DNA of 64,000 nucleotides, taken from positions 1,178,001-1,242,000 of the forward strand of contig CP119321.1 in the NCBI GenBank assembly GCA_029202445.1. Reading direction: 5' to 3'. Origin of the DNA: Candidatus Microbacterium phytovorans. Its GTDB lineage: Bacteria > Actinomycetota > Actinomycetes > Actinomycetales > Microbacteriaceae. Position numbers and translations under genes: made by a program. Positions 16,929 to 30,907 of the stretch are shown piece by piece (the first letter of the stretch is position 1; every line of letters starts with the position of its first letter). The notes under the pieces were generated by a model. That model was given only the letters and a program-made list of their open reading frames with translations, ran no database searches and had not been told where the DNA came from.

Positions 16929-17486
16929 ATGAACCGCATGGATGCACTCGGACCTCGGATCGCCGTCGCCCTGCGCCGCGAGCGCGAGCGCGCGGGACTG
17001 GGCGCGTCAGAGCTCGCACGCCGAGCCGGCGTCTCCAAGGCGACCGTGTCGCAGCTGGAGTCCGGGAGCGGCAATCCGAGCGTCGAGACGCTGTGGGCCA
17101 TCGCGACCGCGCTCGATGTGCCGTTCTCCGTCTTCGTGGAGGACCGGCGCGAAGGCCCGCAGCTCATCCGCGCCACCGACCGCAGCGGCATCCGCTCCGC
17201 CGAGTCGTCGTACGAAGCGCTCCTACTCGCCGCCGGCGCGCCGCAGGCGAGAAGCGACCTCTACCTCCTGCGTGCCGAGCCCGGCGAGCCCCGACGTTCG
17301 CTCCCCCACCTGGTAGGCACGGTCGAACACGTCGTCCTCGTCACCGGACGGGCGCTCGTCGGTCCGTTGGACGAACCGTTCGAGCTGACGCCCGGCGACT
17401 ACCTCCGCTACGCCGGCGACGCGCCGCACGTGTTCGAGGCCCTCGAACCCGACACCGCCGCCGTGCTCGTGTCAGAAGTGCGCTGA
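16929..17486 (+). CDS. XRE-family transcriptional regulator with cupin domain
   Basis: 185 aa. Residues ~10-65 are an XRE helix-turn-helix (SELARRAGVSKATVSQLESG), followed by a linker and a C-terminal cupin (VEHVVLVTGRALVGPL, ELTPGDYLRYAGDAPHVFEA). The cupin probably senses an amino acid or related small molecule. Position opposite azlCD suggests it controls that exporter. Converges with typA across 34 bp that hold an imperfect 8-bp stem (17492-17499/17512-17519), a possible weak terminator. Confidence 0.85.
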   Translation: MNRMDALGPRIAVALRRERERAGLGASELARRAGVSKATVSQLESGSGNPSVETLWAIATALDVPFSVFVEDRREGPQLIRATDRSGIRSAESSYEALLLAAGAPQARSDLYLLRAEPGEPRRSLPHLVGTVEHVVLVTGRALVGPLDEPFELTPGDYLRYAGDAPHVFEALEPDTAAVLVSEVR

Positions 17487-17520
17487 CGGCACAGGGCCCC
17501 ACTGACGGCACGGGTCCTGG

Positions 17521-19431
<1,911 letters not shown>

Positions 19432-19451
19432 GGGATTCCTTGAAAGAAGAA

Positions 19452-19480
19452 GGGGATGCACCCGGAGTCGGGTGCATCCC
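19452..19480 (-). terminator. intrinsic terminator after the ABC transporter ATPase gene
   Basis: Arms 19453-19463 and 19470-19480 form an 11-bp GC-rich stem with a 6-nt loop; on the − strand it is followed by a pyrimidine tract (CTTCTTCTTTC). It ends the transporter transcript 40 nt after its stop and just before typA. Confidence 0.8.
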
Positions 19481-19520
19481 ATTCTACAAGCCGCGGCTGT
19501 GAACCGCGTCCGGGGCGGTC

Positions 19521-21290
19521 TCAGCTGGCCGGACGGTACTTCTCCTGGGTCGCCAGGAGCGCCGCGCGCGCCTCGCGGCGCTGGCGCTGCTCGCCCGGAT
19601 CCGGCACGGGCACGGCCGCGATGAGTCGCTGCGTGTACGGGTCCTGCGGGTTCCGGAGGATCTGCTCCTTCGAGCCCTGTTCGACGATCTTGCCGTGCTG
19701 CATGACCGCGATCCGGTCGGCGAGCAGGTCGACGACGGCGAGGTCGTGCGTCACGAACAGCGTCGCGAACTGCTTCTCCTTCTGGATGTTCTGCAGCAGC
19801 TCCAGCACACGCGCCTGCACGGACACATCGAGCGCGCTCGTGGGCTCGTCGGCGACGAGCACCTCGGGATCGAGGGCGAGCGCGCGGGCGATGCCGATGC
19901 GCTGACGCTGACCGCCGGAGAGCTCGTGCGGGTAGCGGTTGCGGAACTCGCGGGGCAGCTCGACCATGTCGAGCAGCTCCTCGACGCGCTTGCCGATCTT
20001 GCTGCGTTCCCAGCCGGCGAGCTCGAGGGGCTCACCGATCGAGATGCCGACGGGCCACCGCGGGTTCAGCGAGGAACCGGGATCCTGGAAGACGATGCCG
20101 AGCTTGCGGCGCACGGCGCGCAGCTGCTTGGCATCCACTCCCACCATCTCCTGGCCGGCGACACGCAACGCGCCCTCGGAGATCGGGACGAGCCCGACGA
20201 TCGCGCGGGCGATCGTCGTCTTGCCCGAGCCCGACTCGCCCACCAGTCCCAGCACCTCACCGGGCTGGATCTTGATCGACGCGTTCTCGACGGCCTTGAA
20301 GGCGGGCACGCGGCCCCGCTTCGGATACTCGATCGACACGCCGTCGAGGAAGAGCGCCGCCGTGGCGTCCTCGCTGATGCGGTCGACGTCGGGCGTCGCC
20401 TCGCCGAGACCGAGGTGCGGCACGGATGCCATGAGCGCCTGCGTGTAGGGGTGCTTCGCTCCCCCGAAGATCTGCGCGACCGGTCCGTGCTCGACGACGT
20501 CGCCGTCCTTCATCACCATGACGTCGTCGGCCATGTCGGCCACGACGCCCATATCGTGCGTGATGAGGATGATCGCAGAGTCGAGCTTCTGGTGCAGGTT
20601 GCGCAGCAGGTCGAGGATCTCCGCCTGCACGGTGACGTCGAGCGCGGTGGTCGGCTCGTCGGCGATGAGCACGCGCGGGTCGAGAGCGATCGCCTGCGCG
20701 ATCATCGCGCGCTGGCGCTGACCGCCCGACAGCTGGTGCGGGTAGGAGTTGTGCGCCTTGACGGGGTCGGGCATCTCGACGAGGCCGAGAAGCTCGATCG
20801 CCCGAGCCTTGGCCTGCTTGCGCGTCATGCCGGGACGGTGCGTCTGCAGCGTCTCGCCGATCTGGAACCCGATCGTGTAGACGGGGTTGAGGGCCGTCAT
20901 CGGCTCCTGGAAGATCGCCGCGATTCCCTCGCCGCGCACACGACGCAGCTGCTCGGGAGATGTGCCGATGAGCTCGTGGCCCGCCAGCCGCGCGCTGCCG
21001 GTGACCCGCGCGTTCTGAGGGAGCAGGCCCATGATCGCCATCGAGCTCGTGCTCTTGCCGGAGCCCGACTCGCCGACGATCGCGAGCACCTTGCCCGGGT
21101 GCAGGTCGTACGACACGTGCTTCGCCGCAGCGGCCCACTTCGCGCCGACCCAGAACTCGACGTTCAGGTCGGACACCGACAGGGCGGGCCCGTCGTACTT
21201 CTCACCCGGGACGTAGGTGCGCAGCGAGTTGCGCCCGTGGGCGATGGAGCCGGTCGTCGGCGCCGTCTGAGGGTTGTCTTCGGCAGTCAT
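19521..21290 (-). CDS. peptide ABC transporter ATPase, two fused ATP-binding domains (DppD-DppF type)
   Basis: 589 aa with two complete ATPase domains. Domain 1: GESGSGKST, LSGGQRQRAMIAQA, IADEPTTALDV. Domain 2: GESGSGKTT, LSGGQRQRIGIARA, VADEPTSALDV. Each ends with the oligopeptide-type C-terminal block (GGAKHPYTQALMASVP; RNPQDPYTQRLIAAVP). It powers import by the permeases at 21.9-24.6 kb. It is separated from the dppC-like gene by 625 bp that hold an opposite-strand gene, so it either reads through that gene or has its own promoter. Confidence 0.93.
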   Translation of the reverse strand: MTAEDNPQTAPTTGSIAHGRNSLRTYVPGEKYDGPALSVSDLNVEFWVGAKWAAAAKHVSYDLHPGKVLAIVGESGSGKSTSSMAIMGLLPQNARVTGSARLAGHELIGTSPEQLRRVRGEGIAAIFQEPMTALNPVYTIGFQIGETLQTHRPGMTRKQAKARAIELLGLVEMPDPVKAHNSYPHQLSGGQRQRAMIAQAIALDPRVLIADEPTTALDVTVQAEILDLLRNLHQKLDSAIILITHDMGVVADMADDVMVMKDGDVVEHGPVAQIFGGAKHPYTQALMASVPHLGLGEATPDVDRISEDATAALFLDGVSIEYPKRGRVPAFKAVENASIKIQPGEVLGLVGESGSGKTTIARAIVGLVPISEGALRVAGQEMVGVDAKQLRAVRRKLGIVFQDPGSSLNPRWPVGISIGEPLELAGWERSKIGKRVEELLDMVELPREFRNRYPHELSGGQRQRIGIARALALDPEVLVADEPTSALDVSVQARVLELLQNIQKEKQFATLFVTHDLAVVDLLADRIAVMQHGKIVEQGSKEQILRNPQDPYTQRLIAAVPVPDPGEQRQRREARAALLATQEKYRPAS

Positions 21291-21319
21291 CGCCGTGCCT
21301 CCCGTGTCAGGATGGGCAG

Positions 21320-21925
21320 ATGCCCCACCCGGTTGTCTTCCGTCCGCGCGGCGGCGTGATTCTCGCCGTCGTCGCTATCGTCCTGTGCCTCGCGGTGCTC
21401 GTCTCGATCGTCGTGACCGACGGCATCCTGGGCCTGTTGGCCTGGGGCTGGCCGGTCGTCGCGATCGCGTGGCTCGCCTGGCTGCTGTACATCCGCCCGA
21501 GCGTCACGCTCACCGACGGATTCGTCGAGGTCGTCAATCCCGTGCACACGCACCGTGTGCCGTGGGGCGACGTGTTCGACGTCGAGTCGCGCTACGCACT
21601 CACCGTCACCACGCACGACAAGCGCACCGTCCGGGCGTGGGCCGCTCCCGCTCCGGGTGCCCGGCAGGCGCTCAGCACCCGTCGCGAAGACGTGCGCCGC
21701 GCTCCCGGCGACGGCGAGACGCGCCGACCGTCGGATGCCGAGGGCACCGATTCGGGTGACGCGACCGCGCTCGTGCTCCGTGGGCTGGAGCAGTACCGCC
21801 GCAGTGGCGCGCCGAACCTTCCCGGCGGCACCGTGTCGACGTGGGCCGTCGTTCCGCTCCTGGTGACCGTCGCGCTGGTCGCGGCGGCCGTCGTGAGTCT
21901 GGCGCAAGCGGTCGCTCACGGCTGA
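21320..21925 (+). CDS. PH-domain-like membrane protein, opposite strand inside the ABC operon
   Basis: 201 aa. Two N-terminal helices (GVILAVVAIVLCLAVLVSIV, GLLAWGWPVVAIAWLAWLLY), a beta-rich PH-like stretch (SVTLTDGFVEVVNPVHTHRV, WGDVFDVESRYALTV) and a last helix (VVPLLVTVALVAAAVVSLAQ). Such proteins with bacterial PH domains are common in actinobacteria; function unknown. It starts 29 bp from the divergent ATPase gene and its last 10 bases overlap the 3' end of the permease gene. CAGGAT 6 nt before the ATG may be a leaderless -10. Confidence 0.75.
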   Translation: MPHPVVFRPRGGVILAVVAIVLCLAVLVSIVVTDGILGLLAWGWPVVAIAWLAWLLYIRPSVTLTDGFVEVVNPVHTHRVPWGDVFDVESRYALTVTTHDKRTVRAWAAPAPGARQALSTRREDVRRAPGDGETRRPSDAEGTDSGDATALVLRGLEQYRRSGAPNLPGGTVSTWAVVPLLVTVALVAAAVVSLAQAVAHG

Positions 21926-23094
21926 TCGCCCCGCTCGCGGGCCGCGGCGGCCGGATCGTCGGATGCGACGCCCTCGGGGTCGTCGGCGCTCGTCGGACCC
22001 TCGACGAAGATCGGAGCCTGCGCCGACGGGATCGCCGCCACGGCACGGGCCGCCTTGCGCTTGCTGACCTTCGACTGCTGCCGCGGGTCGAACGCATCAC
22101 GCAGACCGTCGCCGATGAAGTTGATGCACAGCGCCAGGATGATGATGAACAGACCCGGCCACCAGAACAGCCATGGCCGCGTGCGGAAGGCCTCTCGGTA
22201 CTCCGAGATGATCTGGCCCAGCGACACGTCGGGGTACTGGATGCCGAAGCCGATGAACGCGAGAGCGGCTTCCGTCAGCACGGCCGCGCTCATGAGCAGC
22301 GTCGTGTTGACGATGATGATGCCGACCGCGTTGGGCAGGATGTGCCGGAAGATCACGCGACCGTTGGAGGCTCCCGCGACGCGAGCCGCATCGACGAACT
22401 CGCGCTCGCGGAGGGCCAGGAACTCGCCGCGCACGAGTCGCGCAAGACCCGTCCAGCTCAGGATGCCGAGGAAGAGCCCGAACACCCAGGCGTTCGCGCC
22501 GCCGAGCAGCTTTCCGATGATCGAGCCGAGCACGATGATCGGGATGATGATCACGACGTCGGTGAACCGCATGAGGAGGGCGTCGATCCACCCGCGGAAG
22601 AATCCCGAGAGAGCACCGATCAGCACGCCGAGCACGAGCGAGACGATGCCGACGATGAACATGACCGTGATCGACTGCTGCGTGCCGCGCATGACCTGCG
22701 CGAACACGTCCTTGCCGAGCGTGTCCTGTCCGAAGGGGTGCTCCCCGATCGAGAACGGGAAGAGGTTCAGCGTCGGCAGGCCGCCGTTGACGATGGGGTA
22801 CGTCGTGAACCAGTCACGCGGCCACCAGCCGGCGATACGGAATCCGTTGACCCGAAGGGCGCCGTCGGGGCCGGCCTCCAGGTTCCCCGTTCCGCCGACG
22901 ACGGTGCCGACGGACGTGAACGCGAGGAGGATCGTGAGGATCAGCACGACGAGCGCGATCATCGCGCCCTTGTGACGGAAGAACCGCCGACGGACGAGCT
23001 GACCCTGGCTGAGGCCGGCAAGGGCCTTCTGCTCGAGGGACTGCTCCGAGCCGCGGTCCTGAGGAGCGTCGGTGGGAAGTGGTGTGGTCGACAT
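21916..23094 (-). CDS. peptide ABC transporter permease, DppC/OppC type
   Basis: 392 aa, BPD_transp_1 fold with an N-terminal extension (cytosolic residues 1-45), one helix, a large outside loop (GNLEAGPDGALRV to FPFSIGEHPFGQDTLGKDVF) and five helices. The EAA-type cytoplasmic loop is EREFVDAARVAGASNGRVIF. The C-terminal ~60 residues are a charged, disordered tail. Pairs with the DppB-like permease whose stop is 1 base away. Confidence 0.92.
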   Translation of the reverse strand: MSTTPLPTDAPQDRGSEQSLEQKALAGLSQGQLVRRRFFRHKGAMIALVVLILTILLAFTSVGTVVGGTGNLEAGPDGALRVNGFRIAGWWPRDWFTTYPIVNGGLPTLNLFPFSIGEHPFGQDTLGKDVFAQVMRGTQQSITVMFIVGIVSLVLGVLIGALSGFFRGWIDALLMRFTDVVIIIPIIVLGSIIGKLLGGANAWVFGLFLGILSWTGLARLVRGEFLALREREFVDAARVAGASNGRVIFRHILPNAVGIIIVNTTLLMSAAVLTEAALAFIGFGIQYPDVSLGQIISEYREAFRTRPWLFWWPGLFIIILALCINFIGDGLRDAFDPRQQSKVSKRKAARAVAAIPSAQAPIFVEGPTSADDPEGVASDDPAAAARERGDQP

Positions 23095-23095
23095 G

Positions 23096-24631
23096 TCAGC
23101 TCACCCGAATCCGGGGGTCGAGGGCGGAGTACAAGAGATCCGCGACGAGGTTGAAGACGACGGCGAGGACGCCGGTGACGAGGAAGAACCCCATGACGAG
23201 GTTCACGTCACCTCGGCGCAGGCCGTCCACGAAGAGCGAGCCCATTCCCTTCCACGCGAAGATCGTCTCGGTGATGACCGCGCCGCCGATGAGGGCGCCG
23301 ATGTCGAACGCGATGATCGTCGCGATGGGGATCAGGGCGTTCCGGAGGGCGTGACGCACGATGACCGTGCGCTCGCTGAGGCCCTTCGCGCGCGCTGTGC
23401 GCACGTAGTCCTGGTTCATGACCTCCAGGAGGCTCGACCGCGCGTAGCGGGTGTACGCCGCGATCGAGACGAGCGCGAGCGCGATCGTCGGCAGCAGCAG
23501 GTGCGTGAAGCCGTCCATGATCTGGAACCACATGTCGCCCGAGAGGTTCGGGGTCTGCGAACCGATCGTCGCGATCGCACCGGACTGCGGAATCTTCCGG
23601 AGGTAGTCCTCGTAGACGAGCATCGTGCGGTCGATCACCATCGTGAAGACGGTGATGAAGCTCACGATCGCCGCCGTCCGCGCGGCCTCCTTCTTTCCAT
23701 CGCCACCCACGAGGAGTCCGACGCCCACGCCGACGCCGATCGCGACGACGTAGAGCGCGAGAAGCATCCACCCCTGCGGGACGAAGAAGAAGAGGTACTG
23801 CAGCGGCTGGTAGAGCGCGGCCCACAGGGCCACGACGATCAGGGCGGAGTACAGCGTGCGGCGGTTCGCGAGGCCCGTCGAGATCGCGGTCACACCGACG
23901 GCCGCGGCGAGGCCCGTGATGATGACGCCGACGATGCCGATCGACGGCGAGGCGAACCAGTTCGTGATCTGGAGGAAGGCCAGGAGCAGCGCGGTCGCCG
24001 CGAAGGCCGAACCGAACGTGATGAGACGCTTCCTTGCGCCTCCTCCGAGGATGCTCATGAAGATGAAGCCCACGACCAGTCCCGTGACGAGCATCACGGG
24101 TATCGGGATGTTGGGATTCGCCAGGAACTGGTTGAACTGAATGGCGCCGAACTCCTTGAGGAGCACCGCGATCCAGAAGATGGGGAGCGAGTACACGATG
24201 AACGTGAGGAACGTCACGGTGTAGTCGAATCCGCTGTACTGCCGAAGGGCCGTCAGGATACCGATCGTGAGGCCGACGATGATCGCGATGATCGTCGCGG
24301 CGGTGACGAGCTGGATCGTCGAGTTGGCGGCGTTGGCCACGGCTTCGGTGACCGGCTGGTCGCTGCGGCTGAACGCGATGCCGAGGTCGCACTGACCGAT
24401 GAGGCATTTCGACGCTCCGCCGAGCCACAGGAAGTAGCGGATGACGACGGGCGTGTTGAGGCTGAGCTTCTCGATCCGCTGAGCGATCTGCTCTTCGCGG
24501 TTCGGCGCATTGCTTCCGCGCAGATCGCTGAGCGGATCGGACCCGATCGACGTCAGGGTGTAGACGATGAACGAGGCGACGAGGAGGACCAACAGGATGG
24601 CGCCGAGCCGACGCAGGATGAAGGTCAGCAC
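23096..24631 (-). CDS. peptide ABC transporter permease, DppB type, with a large membrane insertion
   Basis: 511 aa from GTG 24631 (GAGAGG 6 nt upstream); family members usually have ~310-340. The N-terminus (LTFILRRLGAILLVLLVASF) and the C-terminal half (THLLLPTIALALVSIAAYTR, MNQDYVRTARAKGLSERTVI) are normal DppB. Between residues ~175 and ~365 there is an extra segment with about six hydrophobic helices that replaces the usual short periplasmic loop. An in-frame start at 24700 is also possible. Together with DppC and the fused ATPase it forms the peptide importer. Confidence 0.88.
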   Translation of the reverse strand: MLTFILRRLGAILLVLLVASFIVYTLTSIGSDPLSDLRGSNAPNREEQIAQRIEKLSLNTPVVIRYFLWLGGASKCLIGQCDLGIAFSRSDQPVTEAVANAANSTIQLVTAATIIAIIVGLTIGILTALRQYSGFDYTVTFLTFIVYSLPIFWIAVLLKEFGAIQFNQFLANPNIPIPVMLVTGLVVGFIFMSILGGGARKRLITFGSAFAATALLLAFLQITNWFASPSIGIVGVIITGLAAAVGVTAISTGLANRRTLYSALIVVALWAALYQPLQYLFFFVPQGWMLLALYVVAIGVGVGVGLLVGGDGKKEAARTAAIVSFITVFTMVIDRTMLVYEDYLRKIPQSGAIATIGSQTPNLSGDMWFQIMDGFTHLLLPTIALALVSIAAYTRYARSSLLEVMNQDYVRTARAKGLSERTVIVRHALRNALIPIATIIAFDIGALIGGAVITETIFAWKGMGSLFVDGLRRGDVNLVMGFFLVTGVLAVVFNLVADLLYSALDPRIRVS

Positions 24632-24755
24632 GTGCAGCCTCTCAGTGGGGTGGCTGAGGACATGGGTAATTCCATTCGCAACGAGGCGGGTAAGCCTCAA
24701 AAGTACTACGCGCCGGTGCGGAGGACACGATCGACGTGCCCGTGCGCCGACACGA

Positions 24756-24790
24756 CTGTGGGTGCCGAGGGGTCACCTCGGCACCCACAG
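24756..24790 (-). terminator. second hairpin between binding protein and permease genes
   Basis: Arms 24756-24770 and 24776-24790 are a perfect 15-bp inverted repeat with a 5-nt loop. No U tract follows. It lies after the binding-protein gene and before the permease genes on the same strand. Confidence 0.7.
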
Positions 24791-24808
24791 TCATCTGTCA
24801 GAGCGGAG

Positions 24809-24843
24809 GCTCCGGGTGGGCGGGCATGCCGCCCACCCGGAGC
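24809..24843 (-). terminator. first hairpin directly after the binding-protein gene
   Basis: Arms 24809-24823 and 24829-24843 are a perfect 15-bp inverted repeat with a 5-nt loop, beginning 7 bp past the binding-protein stop. It probably stabilises the binding-protein mRNA and partly stops transcription, giving more binding protein than permease. Confidence 0.75.
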
Positions 24844-24849
24844 GCGAGA

Positions 24850-26721
24850 TCACTCCGATGCAGCGCCGGCCGGCGCCCACTCCCAGAAGTTCCAGAAGTA
24901 GTCGGGGCTCAGCGGCATGATCTTGACACCGGTCACGCGGTCGCTCGAGACGAGCAGGCCGGGGAACTGGTAGATCGGGATGGACGCAGCGTCGGCCCAG
25001 ATGCCGGCCTCAGCCGTCTTCAGGAGCTCGGTCTGCTGGTCGGCGTCAGACGTCGTGTTGAGCGTCTTGAGCGCCTCGGTCGTGGCGTCGTTGCAGAAAC
25101 CGTTGTAGTTTCCACCCTTGGCCATCGGGTCGTCGTAGCAGGCGTAGATCTGGTCCGAGCCGCCCACGGCGAGCGATGTCTGCGACCAGGCGAAGATCGT
25201 CGCGTCGTGCGGGTTGATCGGCTCCTGCGACGGGTCGGTGAAGACCCAGTTCGGCTCGCTCTGGTCGACGAGCTTGAAGCCCGCCTTCGCGGCCGACGCG
25301 GCGATCAGCTCGAACTCCTGGGCACGACGGACGTTGCCCTCGGGGTACCAGAAGCCGACCTCGACCTCACCGGTCACGCCGGCCTCTTCGAGGAGAGCCT
25401 TCGCGCCGTCGATGTCCACCTCGGCGTAGTCGGCCGAGCCGTTGGACTCCGAGAGGATCGGGTAGCGGACCGTGTCGGACGCGCTCACCAGGTGCGTGTT
25501 GCGGACGGTGGCGTCCGGGTTCAGCGGCTTGATGATCTTGTCGACGATCTCCTGGCGCGGGATGGTCTTCAGGAACGCCTGGCGAACCTTGAGCGCCTTG
25601 TCCGCGTCTCCGCCGTACGTGGCGGGGTCGAAGGGACCACCGTTGTTGAACGTCAGGTCGACGTGCTCGTGCGAGGCCTGAACACCGGTCTGCACGTTCG
25701 CGTTCTCGATGCCGTTGGCGAGCTCGAGGATGTCGGACGTCGGCTGACCGGTCCAGATGTCGAGCTCACCCGACTGGAGGGCCTGCAGCGCCGTGGTCGA
25801 GTCGGCGATCGCGCGGATCGTGATCTTCTCGTACTGCGGCGACTCGCCCCACGTGAACAGCGGGTTGGCGACGAGCGTGGTGTACTCGTCCTCCTTCGTG
25901 TCCAGCAGGTTGTACTGACCGGCGGTCAGGAACGCAGCGGGGCTGTCGGGCATCTCGGTGTAGACGTACGCGTCGTTCCACGCGGTCGCCAGCGCCGTGA
26001 GCACCTCGGTGTCACCGTCGGTGATGGCCGAGATGACCTTCTCCTTGGCGCCCTCGGCGAACTTCTTCGCCGCGTCGGTGTACTTCGTGAAGTTGTCGTC
26101 GGAGTCGTCGGACTTGTAGGTGTCCCACGCCGCCTGGACGTCGGCGTACTCGTCGGGGTACGCGAGGGCGTACGTGCCGTGAGCCGAGACGGTGAGCGGC
26201 TGGACGAGCTCCCAGTCCACGTAGGGCTCGTCGTACTGGAGGGTGATCTCCTTCTCGCCCGTGACGGGCGTCTTGGTGATCAGCGCGTAGCCGGTGGTGG
26301 CGGCCGGAGCCCAGCCACCCTCGACATTGCCCGAGAGGGCGGCCCATGCCATGAGCATGTCGGCCTCGTCGATCGGCACGCCGTCGGACCAGACCGCGTC
26401 GGCCGTGATCTTGTAGTCGACGGTCAGCGGGTCGTCGCTCGTCTTCTCGTACGTACCGAAGTCCGTGTTGCGGACCCACTTCGGCGTGTTGTCGTAGTAG
26501 CCCCACGACGACGCCGAGTCGGTGATGTACTTCACGTTCGAGTTGGCGGTGTTGTTGCCCGCGCTGCTGCTCGAGTTGAAGGCCATGAAGCCCTCGTTGT
26601 AGGCAACGAAGATCTCGGTGCCTTCCTGAACGTCCGACTGGTACGGGTTGCCGCAGCCGGAGAGCACGAGGGCCCCCACCGCTACAACGCCCACGCCCGC
26701 CGCGAGACGTGCGATCTTCAC
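24850..26721 (-). CDS. peptide ABC transporter substrate-binding lipoprotein (SBP family 5)
   Basis: 623 aa. GTG 26721 preceded by AGGAGG gives a lipoprotein signal with lipobox LVLSGC (Cys 23). The body is a solute-binding protein family 5 fold: TYEKTSDDPLTVDYKITADA, WSDGVPIDEADMLMAW, LQSGELDIWTGQ, FNNGGPFDP and VRQAFLKTIPRQEIVDKI, then the C-terminal Asp/Thr-rich ligand domain. Delivers peptides to the DppBC-like permeases. First gene of the transporter cluster, with a recognisable promoter at 26784-26813. Confidence 0.92.
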   Translation of the reverse strand: MKIARLAAGVGVVAVGALVLSGCGNPYQSDVQEGTEIFVAYNEGFMAFNSSSSAGNNTANSNVKYITDSASSWGYYDNTPKWVRNTDFGTYEKTSDDPLTVDYKITADAVWSDGVPIDEADMLMAWAALSGNVEGGWAPAATTGYALITKTPVTGEKEITLQYDEPYVDWELVQPLTVSAHGTYALAYPDEYADVQAAWDTYKSDDSDDNFTKYTDAAKKFAEGAKEKVISAITDGDTEVLTALATAWNDAYVYTEMPDSPAAFLTAGQYNLLDTKEDEYTTLVANPLFTWGESPQYEKITIRAIADSTTALQALQSGELDIWTGQPTSDILELANGIENANVQTGVQASHEHVDLTFNNGGPFDPATYGGDADKALKVRQAFLKTIPRQEIVDKIIKPLNPDATVRNTHLVSASDTVRYPILSESNGSADYAEVDIDGAKALLEEAGVTGEVEVGFWYPEGNVRRAQEFELIAASAAKAGFKLVDQSEPNWVFTDPSQEPINPHDATIFAWSQTSLAVGGSDQIYACYDDPMAKGGNYNGFCNDATTEALKTLNTTSDADQQTELLKTAEAGIWADAASIPIYQFPGLLVSSDRVTGVKIMPLSPDYFWNFWEWAPAGAASE

Positions 26722-26744
26722 ATTTCCTCCTGTGCAAAGGTGAT

Positions 26745-26813
26745 GTGCCCAGCCTGAGAAAGCCCTGGGCACGGATACGACACACCATAAGCACGCGGCC
26801 CGGCACCGGACAA
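26745..26813 (-). promoter_or_regulatory. promoter and 5' hairpin of the peptide transporter
   Basis: On the − strand TTGTCC (26808-26813) and TATGGT (26784-26789) are separated by 18 bp, a sigma70-type promoter. Downstream in the leader, GTGCCCAG/CTGGGCAC arms (26745-26752 and 26765-26772) form an 8-bp inverted repeat that could be an operator or an mRNA hairpin. Confidence 0.55.
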
Positions 26814-26877
26814 ACCGACTCGGGGAACCGTTACAGATCCTTTACTGAAATCAACATGCCTGTGACAATCTGACAAC

Positions 26878-27659
26878 GTGACCGACACACGCGCTGAATA
26901 TTCGCCCAGTTCTGCTCACTCGTCCGCGCGATTGTGGTGGGAGATCGCGCTGGTGCTCGCGCTGTCGGTCGGGCGTTCCGCGCTGTACTCGGTGCTCTCC
27001 CTGGTGCAGGCGCTGACCCGCGAGGAGGCGCTCGGCGATCAGTCGACCTCGCTCAACCCGGGCGCCGACGCGCAGCAGTTCTGGGACGTCCTGTACCAGT
27101 TCCTGTCCCAGTTCTTCGCTCTCGTCCCCGTCGCACTCGCGATCTACTTCCTGTGGGAACCCGGGCGGTCCGCCTCCCGCCGGATCGGGCTGGACTTCCG
27201 GATGTTCGGGCGCGACATCGGCGCCGGCGTGCTGCTCGTGGCGGTCATCGGCATCCCGGGCCTCGGCCTCTACGCCGCGGGGCGTGCGCTCGGGATCACG
27301 GTACAGGTGGACGCCGCGCCGCTGGACTCCTCGTGGTGGACGATCCCGCTCCTCCTGCTCGCGGCGCTTCGCGCGGGGCTCACGGAGGAGGTCATCTTCC
27401 TCGGATACCTCTTCGATCGCCTGCGCCGCCTCGGCTGGAGCACGTGGACGATCATCCTCTCCACGGCAACGCTCCGCGGCGCGTACCACGCGTACCAGGG
27501 CTTCGGATCGATCGTCGGCAACGTCGCGATGGGCGTCGTGTTCGGGTGGGTCTACCACCGGTGGGGACGCGTCATGCCGCTCGTCATCGCCCACGTCGTG
27601 ATCGACGTGATCGCGTTCGTCGGATACCCGCTCGCCGCCGCGTGGTGGCCGGACCTGTT

Positions 27660-27663
<4 letters not shown>
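26878..27663 (+). CDS. CPBP-family intramembrane glutamic protease
   Basis: 261 aa with about eight hydrophobic segments. The CPBP (Abi/Rce1-like) motifs are clear: [14 protein letters not shown] (EExxxR-type motif 1), [16 protein letters not shown] (motif 2) and [14 protein letters not shown] (motif 4 His/Asp). Such proteases cut within membranes; substrate unknown. GACAAT 8 nt before GTG may be the -10. Its TAG stop overlaps the stop of gcvP on the other strand in the palindrome CTAG. Confidence 0.85.
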
Positions 27664-30526
<2,863 letters not shown>

Positions 30527-30530
<4 letters not shown>

Positions 30531-30907
30531 TCCTCGCCGCCCGTGAGCGCCACGTACGCGGCACGGTCGAGCAGGCCGTCGACGTCGGATGCCGTCACCC
30601 GTAGGCGCACGAGCCAGCCGGCGAAGGCGTCGGCGTTCACGAGCGAGGGATCGGCGACGACGTCGTCGTTCACCTCGAGCACCTCGCCCGTCAGGGGGGC
30701 GTACAACTCACCCACCGACTTGGTGGACTCGATCTCGCCGCAGACATCGCCCGCGCTGACGGTCGAGCCGACGGCGGGGAGGTCGACGTAGACCACGTCG
30801 CCCAGCTTGTCGGCGGCGTAGTCGGTGATGCCGACGGTGGCGACGTCGCCCTCCAGGGCGATCCACTCGTGCTCGTCGGTGTACTTCAGGCTGTCGAGAT
30901 CGGTCAC
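30527..30907 (-). CDS. gcvH: glycine cleavage system H protein
   Basis: 126 aa. The lipoyl-attachment Lys is residue 63 in [27 protein letters not shown] at the N-terminus is standard. It shuttles the methylamine intermediate between P, T and L proteins. It overlaps gcvT and gcvP by 4 bases each. The L protein (lipoamide dehydrogenase) is not in the window. Confidence 0.97.
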
